Positions 1-7,335 of a stretch of DNA of 64,000 nucleotides are shown in pieces. The notes under the pieces were generated by a model, which was given only the letters and a program-made list of their open reading frames with translations, ran no database searches and was not told the origin of the DNA. A program made the position numbers and the translations under genes. The first letter of the stretch is position 1; every line of letters begins with the position of its first letter. Origin of the DNA: Spirosoma aureum (GTDB lineage Bacteria > Bacteroidota > Bacteroidia > Cytophagales > Spirosomataceae); NCBI RefSeq assembly GCF_011604685.1, contig NZ_CP050063.1, positions 5,540,501-5,604,500 of the forward strand, in the 5' to 3' direction.

Positions 1-742
1 CACTTTATTGCTATTAATTCTTATGCTATTATGCATCAGTTGGCGCTATTTTGGGCTAAAAATTATTATTTACCCAAAAAGTTGTATTAATTCTTTTTAT
101 TTACCAATTTTGACGCATTAGCTAATTCGACAGAATAGCGCAGATATTGCTTTTTTCAATTCAGGTTGTATTCAAATACCGGTAAAAAACGCCCCCGCAT
201 TTCGCTGAGAGGGCGTTTTTTCTTTTTTGGTAAAACATTGCTATAACACCTCAGCCATACTTAACCCATTTTGAATTTTCTGAATGGGAACTCCTCGGAG
301 TTTGATTTCGCCTATCCGACTGGTAAATCGGGCTAAAACGGGGATAGGAATTACTACGTTTTCAAATACTTACTACAAATATTACAGTTGAACTATGAGC
401 GAGTAGATCCTGAATGGATTGATTTCGCTCAGTTTCGAATTTAGCATATTGTTTAGCTGACTAACCCAAAAATCTTGACTTACCCGTTTTATTTACTAAA
501 CCCCATGCTTTTCTTGGGTTTGACCCACCCTAAAAGTTTTCACATTAATTCATCACTCCTACTGGATTTTACAGCTAGTACGATTGATGATAAGATTTGA
601 CAACAAAAAAATGCCTAAAATTTTAAAATAGAAAAGTTATAAAATCATTCATGCTCGTCGGTAGCGTAGTATTCCTGCCTGACTAGCAGGAAGGCGAAAA
701 AACATCGTCAATTTTTCATGGCAAATGAACGGCCTGAACGAA
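1..742. other. gene-poor left edge
   Basis: No convincing intact gene is seen. The stretch holds a terminator-like hairpin at 184-227, an open run of about 35 codons ending near 440 that I do not recognise, a copy of the TTTAGCTGACTA motif at 452-463, and a small 7-bp stem (TTCCTGC/GCAGGAA) at 672-692. It looks like degraded intergenic sequence. Confidence 0.5.
184..227. terminator. bidirectional rho-independent terminator
   Basis: An 11-bp perfect stem pairs AAAAAACGCCC (184-194) with GGGCGTTTTTT (211-221). More T residues follow on the + strand, and the A-run gives a T-run on the - strand. The gene it serves lies outside the window or has decayed. Confidence 0.75.
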
Positions 743-1024
743 TCAACCCACGCTAATTACTTTCTCGTCGAGGTATTGCAATCGCCCATCTGACCATTGT
801 AAACAGACTCTCCAGATTCCTCGGGCAAGTTGTGCCGTTGATACAATATGGCGCGGTTTCGCTGTGGGCGTAACCTGAATTTTAATATTCTCTTCGCCAT
901 TGCTGACACGACTGAATGTCAGATCACCCTTTCGAAATGACATTGGCAGTACGAACGCCAATAGCTGGGAGGTAGGCTCAAAGGTCATGACCTTAAAAAT
1001 TAGAAATGAATATTGATTAACCAT
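743..1024 (-). pseudogene. FixH-like remnant (C-terminal part)
   Basis: The 93-residue frame resembles the C-terminal half of FixH proteins, which help assemble the cbb3-type cytochrome oxidase. The visible signature is a beta-sandwich-like segment ending in LARGIWRVCLQWSDGRLQYL, close to the 'L..G.W.v.l.W...g..Y..ek' tail of Bacteroidota FixH. The expected N-terminal membrane helix and the YYxxExxYQ segment are missing, so it reads as a 5'-truncated copy. No ccoN, ccoO, ccoP or ccoG gene is nearby. It could be an unrelated short open frame; the similarity was judged by eye. Confidence 0.4.
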
Positions 1025-1169
1025 ACAAAGTTAGCTATCAGAAAAGCCGTCAGTCCATGATGGATAATAGCATTGAGCTTGATAGGATTCAGCAATCAGA
1101 CTGATTATCATCAGAATAGAAAACAGTTCTAATCTCCAGTTTTGCATAATCAAAATATAATGCGTTGTC

Positions 1170-2288
1170 ATGTTACGGTATCTGCTTATCAGCCTGCTCC
1201 TATTACCCTCTTTTGTGAATGGTCAAAAGCCTGACGATTGGTCACGACTTTGTAACTATGCTACCGCCATTGGGGTAGACAGTCTTTGTGCAAATCCCGA
1301 TGCGATTTGTCTAAAACGTTATTTCACCCAGATCATCTATGGACGAACACCCTACTGGATAAGTTATCAGGGCGTAGTAGAACATATTGATACCGTCCAT
1401 ATCAATCAGCTAACCAGCCAGTTTATGGCTGGTATGGACTGGTGCCCGCTTCTGGATTCGCTGGAATCGCACGATCGATACTACCGTCAGTTAAAAGAGT
1501 ATTGTATGCGCTGCTTGATTGACGATTATATGGCCGACTCACTAACAATTGAGCAGATACAGGAAACGCTCAATACATACCGCTGGTTGAATCGATTTGA
1601 TTCTGACAAAAGGATTATCATCAACATTCCTTCGGCAACATTACGAGTTATCGACCGGAGAGATAATAGTCTGCTCTGGAGCCGGGTTGTCGTCGGGAAA
1701 ACCAGTACGCCGACCCCGCGTTTTACGGCTCTTATTCCTAGCTTCGTGATTTACCCGTACTGGAATATACCCCGCTCCATAGCGGTGAACGAACTGTTGC
1801 CAAAAATTCGAAAAAATCCAGTGACGACTCTTGATGCCCTGAATGTACAGATCCTCAATACAAATGGGAAGGTAATCGATCCAAAAGCCATCGATTGGGC
1901 CATTCCTGCCAAATCGTTTCCGTATCGGCTACGACAATCTACGGGTTGCGACAATGCATTGGGCGTTTTGAAGTTCAATGTAATCAGTCCTTATGATGTG
2001 TATGTGCATGATACAAACGTTCGGAAGACTTTTTCTCGCGAAAACCGGTTTTTAAGCCACGGCTGTATCCGGGTCGAGAAACCCATCGAACTAGCTAATC
2101 TATTATTGGGCTATAACCGGTTGAGCAGGAATTTTCTGACAAGCTGCGCCAGGAACGCCATTCCTCAAACGATCAATCTGCCCAACGCAGTACCCCTTAT
2201 AATAATTTACAATCTACTGGATCTTGATGAGGCCGGGGCGGTTCAGGTATTTAAGGACGTGTATGGCTTGTGGCGTTTAACTTTATAA
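1170..2288 (+). CDS. L,D-transpeptidase (YkuD domain), exported
   Basis: Probable L,D-transpeptidase that forms 3-3 cross-links in peptidoglycan or attaches groups to it in the periplasm. Residues 1-18 form a signal peptide ending VNGQ. A helical N-terminal region runs to about 150. The YkuD domain follows (about 155-320), opening with IIINIPSATLRVI and containing the catalytic motif SHGCIRV, with His297 and Cys299. The family's YcbB branch is usually 500-600 residues and often has a peptidoglycan-binding domain; at 372 residues this is a short form and no such domain is obvious. The ATG at 1170 fits the signal peptide directly. It stands alone, followed by pseudogene debris. Confidence 0.85.
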   Translation: MLRYLLISLLLLPSFVNGQKPDDWSRLCNYATAIGVDSLCANPDAICLKRYFTQIIYGRTPYWISYQGVVEHIDTVHINQLTSQFMAGMDWCPLLDSLESHDRYYRQLKEYCMRCLIDDYMADSLTIEQIQETLNTYRWLNRFDSDKRIIINIPSATLRVIDRRDNSLLWSRVVVGKTSTPTPRFTALIPSFVIYPYWNIPRSIAVNELLPKIRKNPVTTLDALNVQILNTNGKVIDPKAIDWAIPAKSFPYRLRQSTGCDNALGVLKFNVISPYDVYVHDTNVRKTFSRENRFLSHGCIRVEKPIELANLLLGYNRLSRNFLTSCARNAIPQTINLPNAVPLIIIYNLLDLDEAGAVQVFKDVYGLWRLTL

Positions 2289-2311
2289 GCCTGCCTTAAA
2301 AGCAAAGTCGA

Positions 2312-3611
2312 ATGACAAATCCATCCAGCTTACCATTGCATTCAGCACTCAGTGATGCTCAGGGATTGTCAACGGCTGAAGCCAAACGACGTTTGAGCGA
2401 AAAGGGACCTAATGCGGTAGAGACGATTCAAACTGAACACTGGTTAACCGTATTCGTGCGACAGCTTAAAAGCCTCATTGTCTGGGGTTCATAACAGCGG
2501 TTGGCAGCCAAGCTGAATCAGGAAACATCGCCAGGCTGGTTGGGCAGGCCGAACGAACGGCAACGCCCTTGGAAACTAAACTTGATACTTTATCGAAAGT
2601 ACTTATTGGCAATACTCTTGGTCTTACTACTGCCTTGTTTGTTACCGTTGGGCTAATTCGGGGCGAAGCCACTGGGCCGTTGTTAGAACCTTCGGTTGCG
2701 CTGGCCAATGCTGCCATTCCCGAAGGTTTGTCGGTGGTGGTAACGAGGGCGCTCGCGTATGGTAGGTTACGGTTGGCTCGCCATAAGGTGCTGATTAAAC
2801 GATTATCTGCCGTCGAGACACTGGGCGACAGCAATGTCATCTTTACTGATAAAACCGGTACGCTAACCGAAAATAGAATTGAGGTCTTCAGCCTACACTT
2901 GCCAAGTCCTGAGCAGGGTGTTTATGCTGAGGTATGGATCAATTTATTAACTCACGAACTTACGTTCCTGCGGGGTGAGCCAACCTTATCCGAAACGGAT
3001 GGCTTCAGCCAATTGGTGCAGTTGGGTGTTCTCTGCAATAATGCCGATGTGACAATTGATACGCAACAGTCACGCGAATTGGGCGCTACTGAAATTTGCA
3101 TTCAGATCAGGCCATGTACCCAGTAGGATCCGTACCTTAAATCCTCGATTAGCCGAACAGTCTTTCAGGTCCGACACCCGTATCATGGCTACATTGCATC
3201 ATATGGATAAAGGTTATCTGGTAGCCAGTAAGGTTCCGCTGAGGGGTCGGCTGTGGTCAGGTGGTGTTTTCTGCTATTGTTTTAACGGGTGCGGTATTTG
3301 AGGTATATGCTTTTGTTCACTGGGAATGGAGCTACAGTGAGGCTCAGAGCCGTACGGCGACTTTCTATAGTCTATCGTTCGCCCAATTAATCCACGCGTT
3401 TAACCTGTATTCCGGCAAACAGGCGTCGTTGCTGAACAACGAAATCACCCGCAACCGTTACGTCTGGATAGCTATACTGATTTGCGTGAGCATACTGCTG
3501 ATTACCTACTACGTACCAGTCATTCGTCATGTATTAACCATTCAGCCCCTCGATAGACCGGCTTTATTTCTGATTCCTGCAGTAGGCTTACTACCAGTAG
3601 GAGTCATATGA
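2312..3611 (+). pseudogene. decayed cation-transporting P-type ATPase
   Basis: Pieces of one P2-type cation ATPase lie in order but in different frames. From 2312 there is the N-terminal domain (LSTAEAKRRLSEKGPN) up to the start of the first membrane helix, then a stop. From about 2490 an A-domain end is readable (ITAVGSQAE ... TPLETKLDTL). Membrane helix 4 follows with PEGLSVV, then the phosphorylation site DKTGTLTEN. A shifted piece at about 3125-3240 contains RLAEQSFRSDTRIMATLHH of the N domain. The frame at 3261-3611 supplies the last membrane helices. About 200 residues are missing after the first piece, and most of the P domain is gone. Deletions plus frameshifts mean no functional pump. 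Helix 4 reads PEGLSV where Ca2+-type pumps have PEGLPV. Two intact P-type ATPases occur at 7336 and 13914. Confidence 0.85.
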
Positions 3612-3679
3612 AAAAGTAGGCAAATAGGTGTTCTCCAATAGCTACCTACAAACGAATTGAAGTATTTCAACTGCAATAG

Positions 3680-3829
3680 TCTTCGAACGAAAAAGAAGTT
3701 AATTATGACATGGGAATGCAAATTGGGGCTGGACTAGTATTCAAAGGGCATAGAGGCTTGCGCCCCTATACCCGATACGACTTATGCAGATTTAATATTC
3801 CATTCGTAAAAAATTCTGTTCTGACATGA
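3680..3829 (+). pseudogene. outer-membrane beta-barrel C-terminal remnant
   Basis: A 49-codon open stretch following a stop contains YDMGMQIGAGLVFKGHRG and then RPYTRYDL, the alternating pattern of the last strands of a PorT/OmpA-like Bacteroidota barrel. No start codon or signal peptide remains, so it is the tail of a lost gene next to other debris. The call rests on pattern only. Confidence 0.35.
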
Positions 3830-3841
3830 GCTGGTATCAGT

Positions 3842-4525
3842 TTATTTATACCGAAATCCACCTCCTCCAACGCCCAACGTGATAAAGAATCCATGTGGGC
3901 CGTAGCGAATGGGCGTTACTATGGTGGCTCCATGCTGATCACCGTGCCATTCATTTGACGCGGTTGTTAGTCGATACCCAGCCCGAAGGCTAAGCATCGG
4001 CCCGGCCTGTAATGTTGGGTCGGTCGTTTTAAATACAAACCAGTCAAACGTTAAACCGACATCGGTAGAGAATCCATCGAGCACGTTCGTTGTTAACACC
4101 CCAGTCGATGTAGTCGAATTGCTAGTAAATGAGCTAAGGCCTGGACCCAGGCTAGGGTAGAGCTTTAATCGCTTTGTCTGCCAGGCAACCCATCCGATCC
4201 AGATATGAGCATTCGACGCCGACGATTCAATGGTCGATTGAGATAACATATCCTGAACCCGTTTATTGACGAGTGCCGATGCTCCGGCACCCACGATCCA
4301 CCGATTTCTTCGGACATACATCTCCACACCCAGGATACAATACCGATCGTCGTTTACTAACCCCGTTGTTTTACTGGCCTGCTGAATCGCATTGGCAAAT
4401 CCTGGCCATATACTCTGGCCACCATAAAAAAATCCAGCTCCGCCCCAGATTCCCTGCCCCCACCCTGCGGTTTGTAACAAGAGCATTACAAGCAAGCAAT
4501 ATATTTTCCTTTTATGGACTAACAT
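3842..4525 (-). CDS. outer-membrane barrel-like protein, paralogue of 22378-23073
   Basis: The 227-residue protein has a signal peptide ending near TAGWGQ. It is rich in Gly and aromatic residues in alternating patterns typical of beta-barrels, and ends in GGGGFRYK. Function is unknown. It is clearly related to the protein at 22378-23073: both begin their mature part with a 'GGAGFF' block, have 'LYP..G.G' mid-protein, 'LRAGY' about 40 residues before the end, and 'GFFvT.GvG...RY' at the C terminus. The gene is alone on its strand and starts at an ATG at the head of a good signal sequence. It may be a small stress-associated barrel, since its paralogue sits inside the stress island. Confidence 0.65.
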   Translation of the reverse strand: MLVHKRKIYCLLVMLLLQTAGWGQGIWGGAGFFYGGQSIWPGFANAIQQASKTTGLVNDDRYCILGVEMYVRRNRWIVGAGASALVNKRVQDMLSQSTIESSASNAHIWIGWVAWQTKRLKLYPSLGPGLSSFTSNSTTSTGVLTTNVLDGFSTDVGLTFDWFVFKTTDPTLQAGPMLSLRAGYRLTTASNEWHGDQHGATIVTPIRYGPHGFFITLGVGGGGFRYK

Positions 4526-4792
4526 ACCAGCCAGGGTTTAGAGAGAACGATCAATACGTTTGCGCCCCGAAATCGATTCAAATCTGTAAGTGAATTCAAG
4601 ATGCGGCCGCAAGCTAGGCATTGGCTATCTGTTCGCTAATGACCCACCTTAGTCAATACATTGATTATAATTAAGTTACTGCCTGAATTAAGTCATAAAA
4701 AGAAAGGGGGATAAAGGCTTGATTTGTACCGTCAACGGATGGCTTGGAAATCAGTAGCCAGCCATTGGTGGCAACTATTAAAAAGGATTGTT

Positions 4793-5548
4793 ATGGATAA
4801 GGACTTATTAGGAAAAACAGCCCTTGTAACTGGGGCAGCTTCGGGGATTGGCAAAGCGACTGCCCTTCTCTATGGTCAGCATGGCGCGCATGTGATGCTT
4901 TCGGACGTGAATGAAACGCAGGGTCAGGAAGTGGTTGACCAAATCAATGCTGCTGGGGGGGCTGCTCACTTTTATAAGGCCGATGTAGGAGACCCGACAC
5001 AGTGCCAACACCTTATTCAGGCAACGGTTTCTGCCTTTGGTCACCTGGATATTGCTTTTAACAATGCGGGTATTGGGGGTGAGCTGAATTTAACCGCCGA
5101 TTATTCGGTGGAGGGCTGGCAGAAGATCATCAATGTCAATCTCAACAGCGTTTTCTATTGCATGAAGTATGAACTGGAAGTGATGCTGAAACAGAATAGC
5201 ACGGGTTCAATTGTTAATATGGCCTCGATCCTGGGGCAGGTTGGTACGGCTCAGTCGCCCGGCTATGTAGCCGCCAAACATGGCGTTGTGGGTCTGACCC
5301 AGGCGACCGCCCTTGAATACGCGGCTAAAGGCATCCGCATCAATGCCGTTGGCCCAGCTTACATCGATACCCCTTTACTGGGCGTATTGCCGAACGACGT
5401 TAAAGAAATGCTGGTCGACCTTCATCCCATCGGTCGGCTAGGTCGGTCGGAAGAAGTAGCTGAACTGGTTGTCTTTCTCTCATCGGATAAAGCCTCGTTC
5501 GTAACGGGTTCCTACTATCCTATCGATGGTGGGTATCTGGCCCGATAA
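4793..5548 (+). CDS. short-chain dehydrogenase/reductase (SDR)
   Basis: Classical SDR of 251 residues, an NAD(P)-dependent oxidoreductase; substrate not predictable from sequence. Visible motifs are the cofactor loop TGAASGIG near the N terminus, NNAG, a catalytic Ser in NMASILG, and Tyr/Lys in YVAAK, with a C-terminal GSYYPIDGGY typical of the family. I chose the ATG at 4793, preceded by AAAGGATTGTT, over an upstream TTG at 4724, because the family starts only a few residues before the Rossmann strand (LLGKTALVTG). It stands alone, about 100 bp before the YtfI/YtfJ-like pair. Confidence 0.9.
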   Translation: MDKDLLGKTALVTGAASGIGKATALLYGQHGAHVMLSDVNETQGQEVVDQINAAGGAAHFYKADVGDPTQCQHLIQATVSAFGHLDIAFNNAGIGGELNLTADYSVEGWQKIINVNLNSVFYCMKYELEVMLKQNSTGSIVNMASILGQVGTAQSPGYVAAKHGVVGLTQATALEYAAKGIRINAVGPAYIDTPLLGVLPNDVKEMLVDLHPIGRLGRSEEVAELVVFLSSDKASFVTGSYYPIDGGYLAR

Positions 5549-5608
5549 CTGGCAAATTTTCCTGCTGGCTGTTTAAATCTTGATTTGACAGAAATCAGGC
5601 TCGTTTAC

Positions 5609-5620
5609 TTAGCTGACTAA
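5609..5620 (+). promoter_or_regulatory. recurrent TTAGCTGACTAA motif
   Basis: This motif lies about 30 bp before the ATG at 5649. Related copies sit at 452, 10003 and 19698, the last two also upstream of plus-strand genes. Its role is unknown. Confidence 0.3.
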
Positions 5621-5648
5621 AATCCTTACCGCATCATCACATCGCATC

Positions 5649-6164
5649 ATGACAGGGCAATTATGGAGCATATGTATCGCTGGACTGTTATTAGGCGTAA
5701 TCGGATGGCTACTGGTTGCCCCATTGGTGCTCGTAATTGATAGTGTTCAGCGATGTTACTCTGTGCAGTGGCGAGGTTTAGCGTCAGTTCAGCTGGTTGC
5801 GGGCGGCTGTATTCGTATTTGGGTTCTTGGCTGGACGTATGTATTGGACCCCTGGAGACAAGCAGCTAAACCTAGGCGAAATAAACCGAAAAAGAAATTG
5901 CCAGTCAAACCCCGAAAATGGCACATGCCCTTGCGAGTTTTTATCCGTAAGGCCAGGGGTATTTTACAAACCTTTCGGATCCGCACCTCGGATATTAAAC
6001 TGGATACAGATGATTATCTGATGAATGCATACCTATTTCCGGTATTCAGCTTGTTGTGCAGACCGGGACATCGGTGGCAGATTAACTTCCAGGGTGATAC
6101 ATCCGTAAAACTCGTTATCGAAAACCGGCTGTATCGAATCGTATTCGCCTTACTAGTTTCATAA
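5649..6164 (+). CDS. DUF2953/YtfI-like membrane protein
   Basis: The 171-residue protein has one N-terminal membrane helix (about 7-30), a basic, Pro/Lys-rich linker (about 70-95) and a C-terminal region with FRIRTSDIKLDTDDY and INFQGDTSVKLVIENRLYRI. This layout resembles DUF2953 proteins such as Bacillus YtfI, and the next gene, 20 bp downstream, is of the GerW/YtfJ family. In Firmicutes ytfI and ytfJ are also neighbours, which supports the assignment. The biochemical role is unknown. The two genes are probably one transcript ending at the hairpin at 6593. Confidence 0.55.
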   Translation: MTGQLWSICIAGLLLGVIGWLLVAPLVLVIDSVQRCYSVQWRGLASVQLVAGGCIRIWVLGWTYVLDPWRQAAKPRRNKPKKKLPVKPRKWHMPLRVFIRKARGILQTFRIRTSDIKLDTDDYLMNAYLFPVFSLLCRPGHRWQINFQGDTSVKLVIENRLYRIVFALLVS

Positions 6165-6184
6165 TCATTTAATTTTATTTTCTC

Positions 6185-6556
6185 ATGGAAACAACGGTCA
6201 ATGATGTATTTACCAAAGTCACGGATTTTTTACGTTCCGAATCAAAAACTGACACCGTAGTGGGTCAAGCCTTCCAGTTAGGTAACTATTCTTGCGTTCC
6301 TGTTATTCGATTGGGTATGGGTTTTGGTGGTGGAGCTGGTGAAGGAGACGATAAAAAACAGGGTCATGGTACGGGAAGTGGAGCTGGAGCTGGTTTTGGG
6401 CTTGAACCAATCGGTTTTCTGGTCAGCAAGGAAGACCAGATTCAGTTTATCTCTACCAAACAATCCAAAGGATTCAGTGAAGCCTTTGAAAAGGTGCCCG
6501 ACATTCTTGAGAAATTTTTGACGAAGAAAGCTCAGCCAGAAGCCGTCCCTTTATAA
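6185..6556 (+). CDS. GerW/YtfJ-family protein
   Basis: The 123-residue protein has the family's features: an N-terminal helical segment, then a Gly-rich core (VIRLGMGFGGGAGEGDDKK ... GSGAGAGFGLEPIGFLV) and a strand that ends in an amphipathic tail. In Bacillus GerW (YtfJ) is needed for spore germination, but homologues occur widely in bacteria that do not sporulate, as expected here. It forms an operon with the DUF2953-like gene. A second family member lies at 24329-24709. The molecular role is not known. Confidence 0.8.
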   Translation: METTVNDVFTKVTDFLRSESKTDTVVGQAFQLGNYSCVPVIRLGMGFGGGAGEGDDKKQGHGTGSGAGAGFGLEPIGFLVSKEDQIQFISTKQSKGFSEAFEKVPDILEKFLTKKAQPEAVPL

Positions 6557-6592
6557 GGAGCAGTTAGTTAGAACCATACAGGAGTGAACGTA

Positions 6593-6637
6593 GGATGAAT
6601 TGATGAACGTTATTTTCATCAATTCATCCATTTTTTA
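6593..6637 (+). terminator. rho-independent terminator after the GerW-like gene
   Basis: A perfect 15-bp stem pairs GGATGAATTGATGAA (6593-6607) with its complement at 6615-6629 around a 7-nt loop, followed by a T-run at 6631. It overlaps the stop codon of the convergent gene at 6624. Confidence 0.85.
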
Positions 6638-7259
6638 TTCGAAAATTCTGTCTGAACCATAAGGCCAGTATTAACATAGATGTTGGCGCCGTAATACCCC
6701 ATGGCAAAGCGAGAAGAAGCATTCCATTTGAAAACTTCGGGTAGAAATAAACAATTGTAATTAAAGGCGTAACTAGTCCATGAACGAAAAAAACACGTTT
6801 AACCCAGCGTTGGAATCCTTGCTTTTCAAATACAGGCATAGCGAAAAGCGTTGCTAAGCCCATACATATATACCCGATTGCATCAAAATCCCAAAACAGC
6901 GAGTGTGGAGTTTGACGGAGTACCTGAATTTCGTTAGCAGCCCCATCAAGCGACATGGGTATTACTGTTGCCAGTTGAACTACATAATTGGCTGTAACAA
7001 ATACGGCATAAATACAGGTAAAGATAAGAGCCGCATGACTCCAGAATTTTTTCATATCAGGTGCTGCGTAATGCAAGGCAAGCATCTCCATTAAAAAGGG
7101 AATAACGATACAAAGGGAAAATCCATAGATTAGTATTTCATCCCATGGATAATGGATTAATTTGAGCACCTGTAACACCTGAACGAAACCAAAGGCAACT
7201 GTTGAGCTAAATGCAGCAATCCCTGACCAAAACCCGATTCTATAAATTGAATGATCCAT
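6624..7259 (-). CDS. conserved multi-pass membrane protein, unknown function
   Basis: The 211-residue protein has about six hydrophobic helices, and no catalytic motif is recognised. I start it at the ATG read as MDHSIYRIGFW. The longer frame to 7361 would add 34 unlikely basic residues and overlap the end of the MgtA gene. It lies 76 bp downstream of mgtA on the same strand, so it may be co-transcribed. Family not recognised. Confidence 0.6.
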   Translation of the reverse strand: MDHSIYRIGFWSGIAAFSSTVAFGFVQVLQVLKLIHYPWDEILIYGFSLCIVIPFLMEMLALHYAAPDMKKFWSHAALIFTCIYAVFVTANYVVQLATVIPMSLDGAANEIQVLRQTPHSLFWDFDAIGYICMGLATLFAMPVFEKQGFQRWVKRVFFVHGLVTPLITIVYFYPKFSNGMLLLALPWGITAPTSMLILALWFRQNFRIKNG

Positions 7260-7335
7260 TTTCTTTTTTAGGCTACGTTGAAATCCTATTTCCTTTCCTA
7301 TTTGGTGCCTATCTATTGTGATAGCAAAAGCCTTT

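Noticed and set aside
1751..1978. Minus-strand open frame inside the L,D-transpeptidase gene
   Set aside because: It is a shadow of a well-supported coding sequence and has no family features.
3612..3679. Possible promoter for the barrel remnant
   Set aside because: The sequence between two pseudogenes has no recognisable promoter elements.
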